Positions 49,405 through 61,277 of a stretch of DNA of 64,000 nt are shown here, piece after piece (within the stretch, counting starts at the first letter, position 1; every line of letters begins with the position of its first letter). The notes under the pieces were generated by a model, which saw only the letters and a program-made list of their open reading frames with translations, had not been told where the DNA came from and did not search any database. The stretch is from Prunella strophiata. Lineage: Eukaryota; Chordata; Aves; Passeriformes; Prunellidae. Where the stretch lies: the NCBI GenBank assembly GCA_036583965.1, contig JAZBQD010000030.1, forward strand, positions 54,065,551 through 54,129,550. Reading direction: 5' to 3'. The translations under genes and the position numbers were made by a program.

Positions 49405-52400
49405 GGAACAGAAATGACATTTCAGCCAGTGGGAGGAAAATAAACAGAAAAGGAACCAAGGAAAACAGAAAATAAAACCAGTGAGATTAAGAAAATCCAA
49501 TGAGAACGCGGGGGCCAAATGGTCATGAGAGGGGCAGAGACCACAGCTACTCCTGAGAGCCTCATGTTGTTTCATTTTATCTTCTGGCAAGTGACACATG
49601 GGGCTGGGGGGAAGAAATACAATAATTTTAGGATTATTTATTATCAGGGGTAATTTCTTGATAGCCTGCTTCTTGTTGAAAAGTGCAGACTTACCACTGA
49701 GAACAATTTTTCTGGAGACTGAGCATTTGGCAGCAGCAGCCCTCAAATCAGCACTTGCAGCCTGTGGGATATTTCCTCCTCCCTCCTGAAGCTCACCCCC
49801 TGTTTCACAAGCACTTGTCATTTCTGAAGTTCCCCACATGATCAGGTCAACATTTCATATACTCTTGAGGATGAGTCACTGAAGGTTTTTCTAACAAAGC
49901 TGAATGCTAACCTCTTTGTTAAATTACCTGAACTTTCTTTGTTCACATGGAGAATTTCTGGGGTGAAAGAGAAGGTATCTTTCTAACAATGTTAGGAATA
50001 AGGAAGTCTTATTTCTCTTCCACTGGAATCTCATTTGACTGACATTGACTCCTTGTTTTGGCTGAGATAGGCTTTTCCCCTCATTGTTAGTCTTAGGTAT
50101 TAATCCTATGTTAACAGATGTATAATACTTTTCAACATGTAGAGGGCTGAAACTGAAAAAGGGAAACACAGAAGGATTTTCTTACCATGTAGAGAGATGA
50201 GTAGCAGACTCAAGATTAAATTTCTTTGTTTTGCTACCCTTGACTTTTTGTTCTGATCTCAGTGACGTATCAACCATGCTTCTGCTGAAGAAAATGCAGA
50301 CATCAGAAGTCACTTGTGCCTGCCAGCTCATCATGGGCATTCAAGGCATACAGAATCCTTTGCAGAAAGAAGGCTCACTGCTATATTAGAAAGGAGAACA
50401 ACACAAAATCATTTAGATGACTGCTCAATAAAACTCAGCTTTTGAAAATCAAGGCAGGTCACGCGCACCTTGATGAATTTTAAGTTTGGTATGATGTCTG
50501 TTTTGAGCACTTGTGGTGAAGCCATTGTCCCTCCTGTAAAACACTGTTGGTTGAACCACAGTTATGGTTTTGAGGAGGGACTTTGAACTGGCCTGTTGGA
50601 GTAGCAGGCTGATATCACACAAAGAGAAGCAAATGTACAAAGAATGGGTAGCAATTTCCTCTGGGTACAATATGTACTTAGCTGACATGCCTGTGCAGAA
50701 CAAAAGGTCTGGATATTAAACCATCCGTTGCCTCTGCTGAGCTACAGTGCAAATTACTTCTGACAGCCATTAAGAGATGCTTCAGTCAAGCACCCATAAC
50801 TGTACAGCTCTTCACTAGAAAATTTGCTGTTATTTTGAAAACATTGTGATACTTCACTAATTTCAGAAATCCTTGACAACTTTTCAAAGATAAGAGTCCA
50901 AGTCTCTGCACTAGTAATTACTCCTCTAACCTGCTAGAGAAAGTGCCAGATATTCACCTTCCCCTTAGGAAATGTGAAGTCTCTGGCAGATAATAACATC
51001 TTTTTAAGGTATTTAGAGCAATTGTCCCTTCTGATCTTCTCCAATAATGCAGTTTCTGAAAGCTGCTTTTGAGAGTACTGGGAGAGTGCTGGCTGGTAGC
51101 AGATTTCCATTCTCCCACTGTTGTTAGTCTGTGCTTGTAAACTGTGACCCAAAATAGAAACGTGAGTGTTGTTTGAACAGCCAGTATTTGCTATGAAGAA
51201 AGTGGCTCAACAAGTAGGGGCAAATCCCACAGCCTCTGCTCGAGTGAGTCATCTCCCTGCACACAAGTGGTGCTGTCAAGTTCAATAAACCTGTCTGTGC
51301 AAGGCTCGAGGATCAGACTCATCAGCCTCCCGTCATCCATGGCATGGGGACAAGGATGTGGATGGCTTTGGCATAGCTGATCCTCTGCATATTTGTGCAT
51401 GGGTTTGTGAATCTACTCTCAGTGGGTGAGAGTGTGTGAGGGAAAAATGCAAAAAAGGTGAAAATCAACAGAAAATTATAAAGTATCTTCCCCCACTTAA
51501 ACAAAGTCCATCAAAGTTAACACTGCACAAAGTACTGCATTGAATATAAAAATGATTCCATGAAAGAGTCATTAAAATTGCAAAGTCAAGTAGCCAAACA
51601 TTAAAGAAGGCCAAAGTTTAGGCTATTCACACCCCATTTTTTCTGTATTTCTCTGTTTCTGCATTATAGCAGAGCCTTGAATGTCAGTGACTACATAGCA
51701 TTTAGCTTGTTTTTCCATGGGAAGGAAGCCCTTGGGGTCACATGGTCTCTATAGGTGTCTGCTTGACAGTGGCTCCGTCCCTAACTTCCGAAACCATCCA
51801 TCAGTTTCAACCAAAGTCTAAAGGTACTATACTGCCACAAATCTATGGAAATAAGAGGTCCAGTTGAGGAAAGAGGTGCTGCTAAGAGAGCAAGAGCAGT
51901 GTAAACCCAGCCCTTAAGAACTAACAGAGCAACCTGAGGGAGGAGAATGCTTAAAATACTACAGGTATGAGAAAGGCCTCAGCTGGACTAATGCTTTATT
52001 AAAACCTTGACCACAGTCAAAGATTACCTCCTCTGTTCTCTAGATGGGATAAATATATATTGTGGTGATTCTGCTTCCAAAGGTCACCCTGCAGGCTGGG
52101 TTCCTGCTGGTCCCAGAGCTACTTGCTCTTCTGCCCAGCTCAGTCCCACACTGTCAGCACTTTCCATGGGGGCATTGCTGCAGCACTGGCTTGGCCCACA
52201 CTGTGGGGATTCCCTCATCCTCTGCCCTGCTTGCTGCCTTCCATGAGCAGTGCTCCTTCTCCAAGCCATCTCTGAAGGTCTCAGTCAGGATGCCTGGCTT
52301 CAAGGAGAAGAGATTCAAATCTTCTCCCACTGTGGAAATGTACCATGAAGTTATTATACAGCTGCCCTGGGAGCTATTGGGAGCACACACTGTCCCTCTC

Positions 52401-52559
52401 ATGCAGTAAGTTGACAGTGAATGTACAAAACCCTGGGGGAGAGCAGTGCAGGTGGCTGTCTGGAGAGAGACTGGCCATGGTCAGGAGCAAACACAAGCAG
52501 TGATGGATAAGCAGTGGAGGGGATGGCAGGCTGGAGTGGCTAAGCCTGAGCCTGTCCTC

Positions 52560-52612
52560 CTTCCTTGTTCTACAGATGGGAAACTGAGGCTCAGTGAAAG
52601 GGCAGCTCAGAT
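52560..52612 (+). repeat. MIR-like ancient SINE relic
   Basis: The string tctacagatgggaaactgag, then gctcagtgaaa, resembles the conserved MIR core (acagatgaggaaactgaggc). Only this short core is visible. MIR-type relics are sparse but known in birds. A chance resemblance is possible. Confidence 0.45.
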
Positions 52613-55600
52613 GCTGCTTCTCTTATGGAAAGGAGCCTCCTGAAGGAGTGCAGAGGTGTTTCTTCCAGGCAGGGGCTGAAGGAAGGGGAGTCTGAGCTTT
52701 GCAGGAATTTGTAGCTATGGGTCATTGTTGCTGCTCACAAGTGAGCACCTATTTTGAATTAGTGCTCAAACCCCACTGTGTCCTGTGAAACAGAATTTAA
52801 GATCTTCTGTGAAGCATGTCATAGTGTCACACCTCTATTTTTTAGAAACCAGATCCAGTCACTCCCCTGCTGCTCCCTCCTGTTTGCAGTCTATGAAGCC
52901 TTTTGGCATGCCAGCATTGTAAGAGCCAAAGGTTTCAAGATAAAGATTTTTATGTAGGTGTAATAGCTTTTCTGAAGCCAGCTAGTATATCTCAAGAAAG
53001 CAGATGAGTTTTGGGGCATGTACACTCCTCCTCAGAAAAGATGAGGTGAATTTCAAACCTAACTGCATCTTGGGAACAGTTGCTCTGGGTTTAATTAGAC
53101 CTGTGTCTGAGCTAGACATCTGACAGCACCTGTGGAATATAAAGACTATATTGGAGGTTATATCCTAGGGGTAGAAGAGATGCAGGTAATTTGTAGAATA
53201 ATAGTAGCATGATGTAGAGCACTGTGAGACTGATAATTGGGAAAGATGCAGAGAGGAGAATGGTAATGTGTTCCAAAACATTAGTATTCAGGAAAGTAAT
53301 GAGATGCAGTTCCCAGATTTACTTCACAAAGATATTGTAGGATTTTCTTTGAGAATCAGGGCTGGAAGATCAGAAATGGAACAACTATACTGTTAGGAAT
53401 GTTGCTTGTTGGAAGCACTTCATCCCAGCTGACTCTTTTGAAGAGTTGAAGGCTGTATCTTTTGACAGGCTGAGAAAGAAGCTTTCTTTTGCCTTTGCAA
53501 AGTTGTGCCTAGTGCATTTCAAATTCCCAAGCATTTGGCAGATTTTCACTGTCTCATATTAGCTGCTAAACCAAGAATTCCTCTGGTTGAAGAGTTTTTA
53601 ATATGACTGTGTAACTAAGACTACTCAGTTGCTAACTGAGGGGGTATGGCAGTCAAAATAGGATGATGCTTCAGCTGCCTGTATCATCTCACTTGCTATT
53701 TGGATGTTGGTAGAGATTTCTGCTTTTTCTGTGGGCTTAAACCCAGATGAGAGGTTACAAGTTCACTTGTCCATGTTCCAGGAGGAATCAATTTGTTGGG
53801 CTGTGCCCATCTCTGAGTGCTAGAGAAAATCACCACCAACTGGTGGGTGACCAGGCAGCTCCTTCCACACTCCATTTTCCAAGACCCTGATGAGCAGAAT
53901 TTAACAAATAGGTATGGGACAGAAATTTCCCTGGTTGCCTCAGCTGATGGTTGTGATGCATCATTTCATCCCAGAAGCTGACAAGGCAAAGTGAAGCTCT
54001 CCACATCCTTCAAGAGTAGGGCATGAGATTCTTACTGGTCAGCTCAGCCACACAGATGGAGAAAAGTCTGATCCTCTGGGGTGGACAGGTTCCCTGCTTA
54101 CAGATCCACTCATCCTGGCATTGCTGCAGCCCCTGCATGGGGAAGCAGACCTCAGCCAGCCTCCTTGCCTGGGGTACAGCATTGCCAGAGCAGGTCTTGG
54201 GGAGCTGCTTCTTAGGCACCAACACATTTCTTCTCAGCATTTGTGACCTGAGAGGGTTGAAGGCTTGTAGTTGGAGGATATATTTGGTAAAAAAAGCTCC
54301 TTATGCTAGCAAGAGTCCCAAATTTGCCTCTCCCATATTTAGGTCCATATTCCAAACCAGAGCTTTTTAGCACACAGTGCTAGGAACTCTTCAATATTGG
54401 AAGTGCTGGGGTTTGTGCTCTGAAATACTCTAAAAAAGTCATATTTATGTGACATTTTGTGACACAAGGTCTTGTGGGTAAATCAGAGCTGACACCTGGA
54501 GTACATAATGCCAGCTTCCAGGAAAGCTGCAAATACCTGGAAAGAAGGGCCTCCTGCTGCCAAGTTTTTCAGATAATGTTTGAATTTGGTATCATTGCAG
54601 ATCCCCTTCTGGTTCCTGGCCATGCACTTGTCCTGCTAGAGTATCAATACTGAGCAGAAACCTCCTCAAGACTATCCCCCATAACCCCCAGCACTGTGGT
54701 GCTGGTCTTGTGCTAGATTCTGCCCTAAGAGCTCTTGTCTGGCACTTGTGTCCCTTTCCCCACTGAGGTCTCTGTTTTGAAAAGGTGTTGGAGAGAAGGT
54801 GTTGGACCAGGGGCAGCAGCAGGGCCACAGCCTGGGAGTGTGTCCTGGGAAGGCTCTGTGGAAGGTTGGTGTTTTTGGTGTGGGCTCCCTGCCAGTGCAC
54901 ATCATGATAATGACAGGAAGAACTGCACAAAGTGATGGCCTTAAGTTTCTCTGCTCTTGGAAACTCCCTTTGTGGACAATAATGCATGCATCAAAGGATT
55001 AAAGTTTCACACTCAGTGCGTGGCTGTGGGCACATCCTCTCACTCCTCTTTTCCTCTCATGCTGGTTTTGAAGAGGCAATTAAAACCAGTGACTTTTGTC
55101 ACAGGTGGTGCAGAGGTCAATAGCACCTGACCCGTGTGACTCCATGCAAGAAGTGCCACTTGGTTCAGTGACAGCAGCCCAGCTCTCTCATAGGTGCCAC
55201 AGAGACAAAGTCTGAGAAGTCTTCACTCCTTTATTTCCCTAGAAGATCCCTGGCTTCAGGGAAAGCCTGAATCTCACATCCTTGGCTTTGAGGCAGCAGC
55301 CAAGCCTAGCTGGTGCCCATGCAAGCTGAAGTCATGGATCCTCTCAGATGAGCATGCAGGGAAGGTCAGATCCATGTGGTGTGGGCAGCAGAGAGCTGTG
55401 CATTGATGAGGTTCCTGGGCTCCTGAGTTGTGACTCCAGTTGGAAAGCCACCTATGATAATTTTGAATTAGCTGACTTCCATCTGGCAGCGAGTCAGGAA
55501 GGTTCAGCTGCTGTGGATGAATTCCTTGTTCCTGTCACTTTGCCTCAGTAGGCTGATGTGGAAGGGTGGAAGGTGAGAAATGACTAGCAGAGCAGCTGGG

Positions 55601-56195
55601 GTAACACATGGCATTTTGTGTGCATTCTGTGTTCCACATCAGGCCCATTATTTGTATTCTGCTCACATGATGATAAAGGCTGAGCCTCACCTGGGTGGCA
55701 GAAGATGGAAGTTACCTTGGAAACAACAGGAACACCTTCATTGCTTCTAGACAGCTTCCCCCTGGCTACAGGCTTTGTACACACCAGCAGCCAGCTGCTC
55801 TCCTTTTCTTGAAGCTGCTGTTTTTTCATTGTGCCTTTTCTCCCTCTATGGGAACCAAGCACTTTGATTTACCATCTCCTGGTGCTGTGGGGCATCAGAT
55901 GGGGAGTGGTGCTGCTCTGGGAAGCAGCAGGAGGAGCTTGGCTGGCTTGCTTTCACACAGCTCAGATGTCCCTCTACATCAGGCCAACCCTTCATTGCCC
56001 TGACAGGAGAGGTACAAAGCAGCTGAACAGAAAAAAGGGAACTCCAAGCAGTGGAAAGGATCATTAGGCTTCCATGGCCTCAGTGCCAATGGTGTGTGAG
56101 GCCCTGCAGAGCAGACACATGACCCTCTTGTGGGTCATGGAGAAACACCTGGAGGTATTTACAATAAGATGATGGGGATAAGGCTCATTGAGGGA

Positions 56196-56616
56196 TGTGG
56201 TGGAAAAAACACTTTTGGGATGTTTACAATTTGTTTTGGGATGTTTTCCAAGGTCTGTGGGAATGTACAAGACTTAGTTTAGGATGTTGGGGATGGAGAA
56301 AGAAAGGAATTGAGGTAGATTGGAAAGTGTGGGAAAAAAAGAGTATAAAAAGGGCAGGTCAGTGTGCCTGAGTCCTGCCTGCACTTGATCACTCCAATCT
56401 GTTCTGCATTCTCATTAAAGCCTATTTTTATCTGGTTTAAACCAGAGCGTTCTTTCTGATCTGAGTGGGTGTGTGTGAGCACAGCCAACGTGATGCTGGC
56501 CTGGTTGGCAGCAGCAGAGGAGGGCTGAGGGTGCAGAGGCAGCAGGGCTGTGAGCTGGGTGCTCTCATGTCCAGGTACCAGCAAGGCTCTCTGAGAGAGA
56601 CAGTCAGGTAAGGACA
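56196..56616 (+). mobile_element. Putative endogenous retrovirus LTR with TATA box and poly(A) signal
   Basis: This segment starts TGTGGTGGAAAA and carries a TATA box (TATAAAA at 56344..56350). About 70 bp further on is ATTAAA (56414..56419), followed by a GT-rich stretch (gggtgtgtgtgagc), the U3-R-U5 order of a retroviral LTR. The ends are uncertain. With an end at ...GGACA (56616) the flanks gaggga and gagaga would be a 6-bp duplication with one mismatch. No coding region is attached. Confidence 0.55.
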
Positions 56617-59600
56617 GAGAGAAGATGTCACAATTCCTGGGAGGTGTCACATGTGCAAGGACAAATGGCTACAGTCCTATGAAGTGAAGCAAGTGGTTGC
56701 AATGTTAAGCAGCTGAGAGCCTGGGTCAGCCCTTTTTTTTTCTCCCCTTTCCTCTAAATCTGTTAATGAGAATTGGTTTTGAATATTTACATTTGGAATA
56801 ATTATTTGGAAGAAGTCACAGCTGCATCTGCTCCTGCTGAACTGATAGTTTGTGCTGCTGTCTCCTAGACACCTTAAACTCTCACTCTGAAGGAAAGACA
56901 TTGTTTTTTAAAACTAAGGCTTGATTTCCATGCTGATTCGAAATGAGTGTAATTTCAAAGAGCAGTGGGACTTATTACTGGTTTAAGGACCAATGTAAGA
57001 AAACAGATGAACAGAACCAGTGGCTGTGGCAGTGACAGCCCCTTTGGGAGGACCCAGAAGCGGCTGCTGTGAAAAAATCAGCTCTGCACAGCCTTCATGC
57101 CATGTTTGAAAAGAACAGAAATGCCACATTTGTGTGAGATACTATTGTGGGTCACCACTTCCCATACATCTGCCAGAGCTGGAAGCATCAGAAAAATGCA
57201 TTTCAGAGGTGCACAGCAACAGGCAGCCACAATTGTGTTCCTCAACCATCTTTGTGAGCACATGAGAAAAATTTGAAGAGTGTCTGAAAGACACTGCAGA
57301 ACTTGTTAGGCTTTTTCCTCCCCCCAGCATATAAACCACTGCAAGCAATTCATAAGGACAGGAAAACACATGCATGTGTTTTATTTGAGAATTAGGTAAT
57401 TATGCAATTAGAAACTATATGCACTGTATGCAAGGTGAGTGGCAGACTCTCAGTATGCATGCACAGAAAGTTTTCAGATTCTGATTTTTAATGCTATATG
57501 ACTCTTAAATCAACATGTGATTTGTAATTGGCTGGACAGAAATAACAACAAATTTACATTTCAGAAACAAAACAAGTCCCTAAGCTCAATTAGCCCTGGA
57601 CTCTTGGAATCTTGTGGAGCATTTTAAATCTTCTTGTATGTGGAAAACCCCCTTTCCTACTGGACAGAAATATATCAATGTTTCATCTCAATCTTTCTTT
57701 CTAAAAGATATTTCTACAATGCCGTTTTGGTACTATCAATATGATGCCATCAAAGCCCTAAATAAAACACATTTCTATTGCTGTTGATTATTTGGGAAAT
57801 GCATTTCATCCCAGGAAAGCCAACATGCTCAGGGCATCCATCAGTATCCATTCTGTAACAACAAAAGCAAAAAATTACTCCATAAATAGGTGTTTACATT
57901 GAAAGAGCACAGTCAGAGATTTTACCCAGGTATTACTGTATCACATTCTAACAAAATTTTCCATCTCAGACAGCATGGTAGCTCAGTATATTTGTCCTGA
58001 AGACACATACAAAGCAATCAGTAAGTTTTCTTGAAATGTCTTTATTGCTTTTAATTGTTCCTTGGTAACAGCAAACTCAACAATTGTTTTTTTGGTTAAT
58101 TTTCCCCTTTTTTTTTGGTTTTTTTTTTTTTGTTGTTATTAACAAATAATGTTCTTTAAAATTCCTTTTAAACAGCCAATTTATCATACACCTAGCACAA
58201 AAGCTTTCTGTTTATTGACTCTACTATGAATTACACACCTATTTAACATTTCACAAGAGGGAGACCTCACTCTTGAGCAGGAATATTCAACATCAGTATA
58301 AATAAAGGACGTCTATGCCAGCACAAATCAAAGACAAGCACACTAAAATCTAGGCTGGTAGACTTTTCACATCCAGGAGAACCTCCCTGACATTTCTTTT
58401 TACAAAACAGGATTTCCTGATATGCCTGGAGTCAGTATGGTGTGACATGGGCTGGCACTGCAGAATGGCAACAGCATACATTAAATCTGTGTTGGGAGCT
58501 GGTTACCAGAAACACTGCATAGTAATTATGGTGAAGATTCTCTGTGAAATAGATTCTGTTTTTTCAAATGAGATTCTGAAAAAAATACCTCCTAACATTT
58601 CAGCAGAAATGCTTTACAACTTGTCCAAATTGTAGAAGATGTCTCATCTTTTCCCATGAAAGCTTACAGAGCTTGTAATTTACTGAGTTACTGCTTGTTC
58701 TAATGACTATTTGAAGGGGATGGCTTGGCATGAGTAAGAGATGAGTTTGTGTATGAATTCAGTTCAAAGGTTCATGCAATTTACACAAAGTACTGAAAAG
58801 CTTAACTTGAACTCTCAACAACTCCACTTTCCCCCACCTCAAGCTCATAACACTGATATCATCAAGTCTTTAAGAAGCTGCCAGAGAGTGGGGGAAAAAA
58901 AGAAGAGTCAAAAAGAAGTTCCCAGCTCACACCAAGGCTTCATTAATTAGAACCACGTGTCCCAGAGATGGAAGAGTAGTGCACAATGGAAAAGGGGCTG
59001 CTGCACTCCCCTTATGAGAGCTCTCCCCTCGAGCAACACTGCAGAGCCTCCTCTCACACATGGCTTTGGACAGGGCAGGAGCCCATGATGGGGCCAGGCA
59101 GGGCAGAGAGCAAACAGCAGGGAGCCACCTGGATCTGGCCATCTGTGACATCTGATGACTGGTCCTCAGTTTGGAGAAGGGCCCAAAGAACAAAAATCAA
59201 AACAGAGCACAGAACAACATCATTTTTATACAAGCAGCCCTCATCCTTGCTCCAGACTTTGAATGAGCAAGGACTGCATGATGTGCTCATCAAGTAATTT
59301 TTTCTCAGCTGTGAAGATTTAGCTAGCCATGCCATGCTCATCCTGTCATTGCTTTAGTTGCCTAAAAAAGCCCCAGACATTTCTAGTATTGCTTTTCCAA
59401 TAAAGAAATCTACATTTGCTCAGAAAGTAGAATCTTAATGAGGCCTTGCTTGCTGAGTTAAAAAAGCATGAGGCAAGAGAAGTCTGCATTAGGGGAAGAA
59501 AAATAAATAGCCCTTATTTAAACCCTCTTCTCACCTCAAAACAGAAGGCTCAGAAACTGAAAACTGATAAAAAGCAAACACAATACAAAATCAGTCTCCC

Positions 59601-60047
59601 TTTCTCCTGAAGGTAGCAGGGTTATCAGCTGGCAAAATAAATTGTCCATTGGAAAGAAAAGTGGTATCGAAATGCATTCCACGTAAGCAGTCATTTGCAA
59701 CATCAGAAACTCTCCAAGACTTCGCAGCACATGAAGCCTGTGTCTCCAGCTCACACACAAATGCAATAAAATAAGACCAAGTTTTTAACTATTAACTTGT
59801 TAAGTCACTGCTCAATTAAACATGAAGTAACCCAGACACCATCTCTCAGGGTAGCCTTTTTCCAAATTACAGGGTTTTTTTTCAAATTACGGCAGACACC
59901 GCAGTATTTATACCTCCAAACAAATTACCAGCATCTCATATATAAAATTGTTTTCATGTATAGGTACTTCCAGTAACTTCTTAGGAAGGATCCTAAACAT
60001 TTGACACAAAGGGCAAAAGCACAGGTCTAATTTAACTACGTAACACA

Positions 60048-60260
60048 GAATCACAGAGTCATTTAGGTAGGAAAAGACTTCTAAATCATTGACTCCAGCC
60101 TTTGACTGATGGCCATCTTGTAGACCAAAGCATCACGTGCCATATCCAGTTGTTTCTTGAACACCTTCAGGGATGCAGACTCCATCACCTCCCTGAGCAG
60201 CCCACTGCAAGGTTTAAGAACCCCTTCTGCTGCTAAGCCACAGAAGAGGTAAAGAACTCG
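60048..60260 (-). mobile_element. CR1 LINE 3' fragment downstream of GPALPP1
   Basis: Reverse-orientation CR1: gaatcacagagtcatttagg, then gttgtttcttgaacaccttc and catcacctccctgagcagcc. Confidence 0.85.
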
Positions 60261-60961
60261 AAACATGAATGTAGACTTTAAAAAATGTCAGATTTATTTC
60301 ATTCCTTACAGAAGAGCTGCTCTGGTCTGCAAATTAATGGACAAAATAAGCCTTATTTTGATTTTCACATTGTATGCTTAAAAAAAGATGGATTTCTGAT
60401 CCCTACAAATTGAAACTCAAATTAGATTTTCTCTTCTCATATACTACCATTTTACAACTAACTCTGAAAACCTTGAGGTTTTACTACCCCTAGCTCTTCC
60501 TGCTACAGTACAGAAACTGTACTGCATACATATAAACCTGTATTTATGTACAGACAGAGAATCACAGAAATAAAAGCACTGGGCAAATGTAAAATCTGCT
60601 ATTTGAGTTTATACCCCCCCCCCAGCAGGAACTCCAGTCAAGCAATGTTCTGCACACAAATGTAAAGGGGATTTTTCCATGGCCTTCAGGTCAGGCTCAG
60701 AAAGAGTATCTTAAGCATGGCAGGAGAAAAGGGAAAACTGCCAACTTGATTGCAAGATTAAGTCTAGATCTCCTTAAAAACCCATCTATTTTAATGAATT
60801 ATTTTTAAGTGAACAACAAAAAGTATATGTATCAAAGTAGCAAATTTTAATTTTTTTATACCACTAGTAAAGGACTTTCCTTTACTAGTTTAGTTTTAGT
60901 ACAGGTGGTCCTCCCTAAGAGAGTATTTACAGACAAGGAAAAATAGTTAAACATCAGGATA

Positions 60962-60967
60962 TTTATT
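60962..60967 (-). promoter_or_regulatory. Candidate poly(A) signal for GPALPP1
   Basis: AATAAA on the minus strand about 92 nt past the GPALPP1 stop codon. Another AATAAA lies at 60298..60293. Either could end the transcript. Confidence 0.4.
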
Positions 60968-61058
60968 TTGCATACAAATATTTACAGAAAAATACTTACA
61001 AAAATTAAGTATTCAAATTTTAATTGACTTCACTTCAAAAAAGCTTAATGCTTTCATC

Positions 61059-61277
61059 TTATAAAAACATGTTGCCTTTACTGTGCTCAAATTTACTATT
61101 CAGATCTCTGGATTTTCTTATAAGAGCTTTCTTTTGTGCTTCATCAAAGTGATTGACTTTGAGATCCTGCTCTCGGTCAAATGGCCTTCTTTCCTGAGGT
61201 TTGCTCTTTTCTTCAGATGCTTTGCTCTTCAGCTTTTTCTGGTGGATGTCCATGAGAGACTCTGACCTCTTTGACTC
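61059..61277 (-). CDS. GPALPP1: GPALPP1 last coding exon
   Basis: Acceptor tttccag precedes GAG TCA AAG (ESK). The exon then runs RSESLMDIHQKKLKSKASEE, KSKPQERRPFDREQDLKVNH and FDEAQKKALIRKSRDLNSKF to GNMFL and TAA at 61061..61059. The coding part is 72 residues, starting in phase 0. Confidence 0.95.
   Translation of the reverse strand, partial: ESKRSESLMDIHQKKLKSKASEEKSKPQERRPFDREQDLKVNHFDEAQKKALIRKSRDLNSKFEHSKGNMFL

Larger units (their letters stand above)
43755..61058. other. Intergenic region between GPALPP1 and GTF2F2
   Basis: About 17 kb with two CR1 copies near its left end (44246..44441 and 45237..45795), a putative LTR (56196..56616), a MIR-like relic (52560..52612), an A-tract (49383..49404) and a CR1 at 60048..60260. 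None of the open frames (for example 47522..47821, 49381..49839, 52062..52409 and 54592..54987) has recognisable domains or a convincing exon structure. The GPALPP1 3' UTR occupies the right end. Confidence 0.6.

Noticed and set aside
49381..49839. 152-aa minus-strand frame ending in polyphenylalanine
   Set aside because: The end is simply the 22-nt A-tract read in antisense, and the rest has no domain.
54592..54987. 131-aa minus-strand frame, with similar frames at 52062..52409, 55695..56003 and 56279..56650
   Set aside because: Overlapping frames on both strands in moderately GC-rich intergenic DNA with no motif; the last overlaps the putative LTR.
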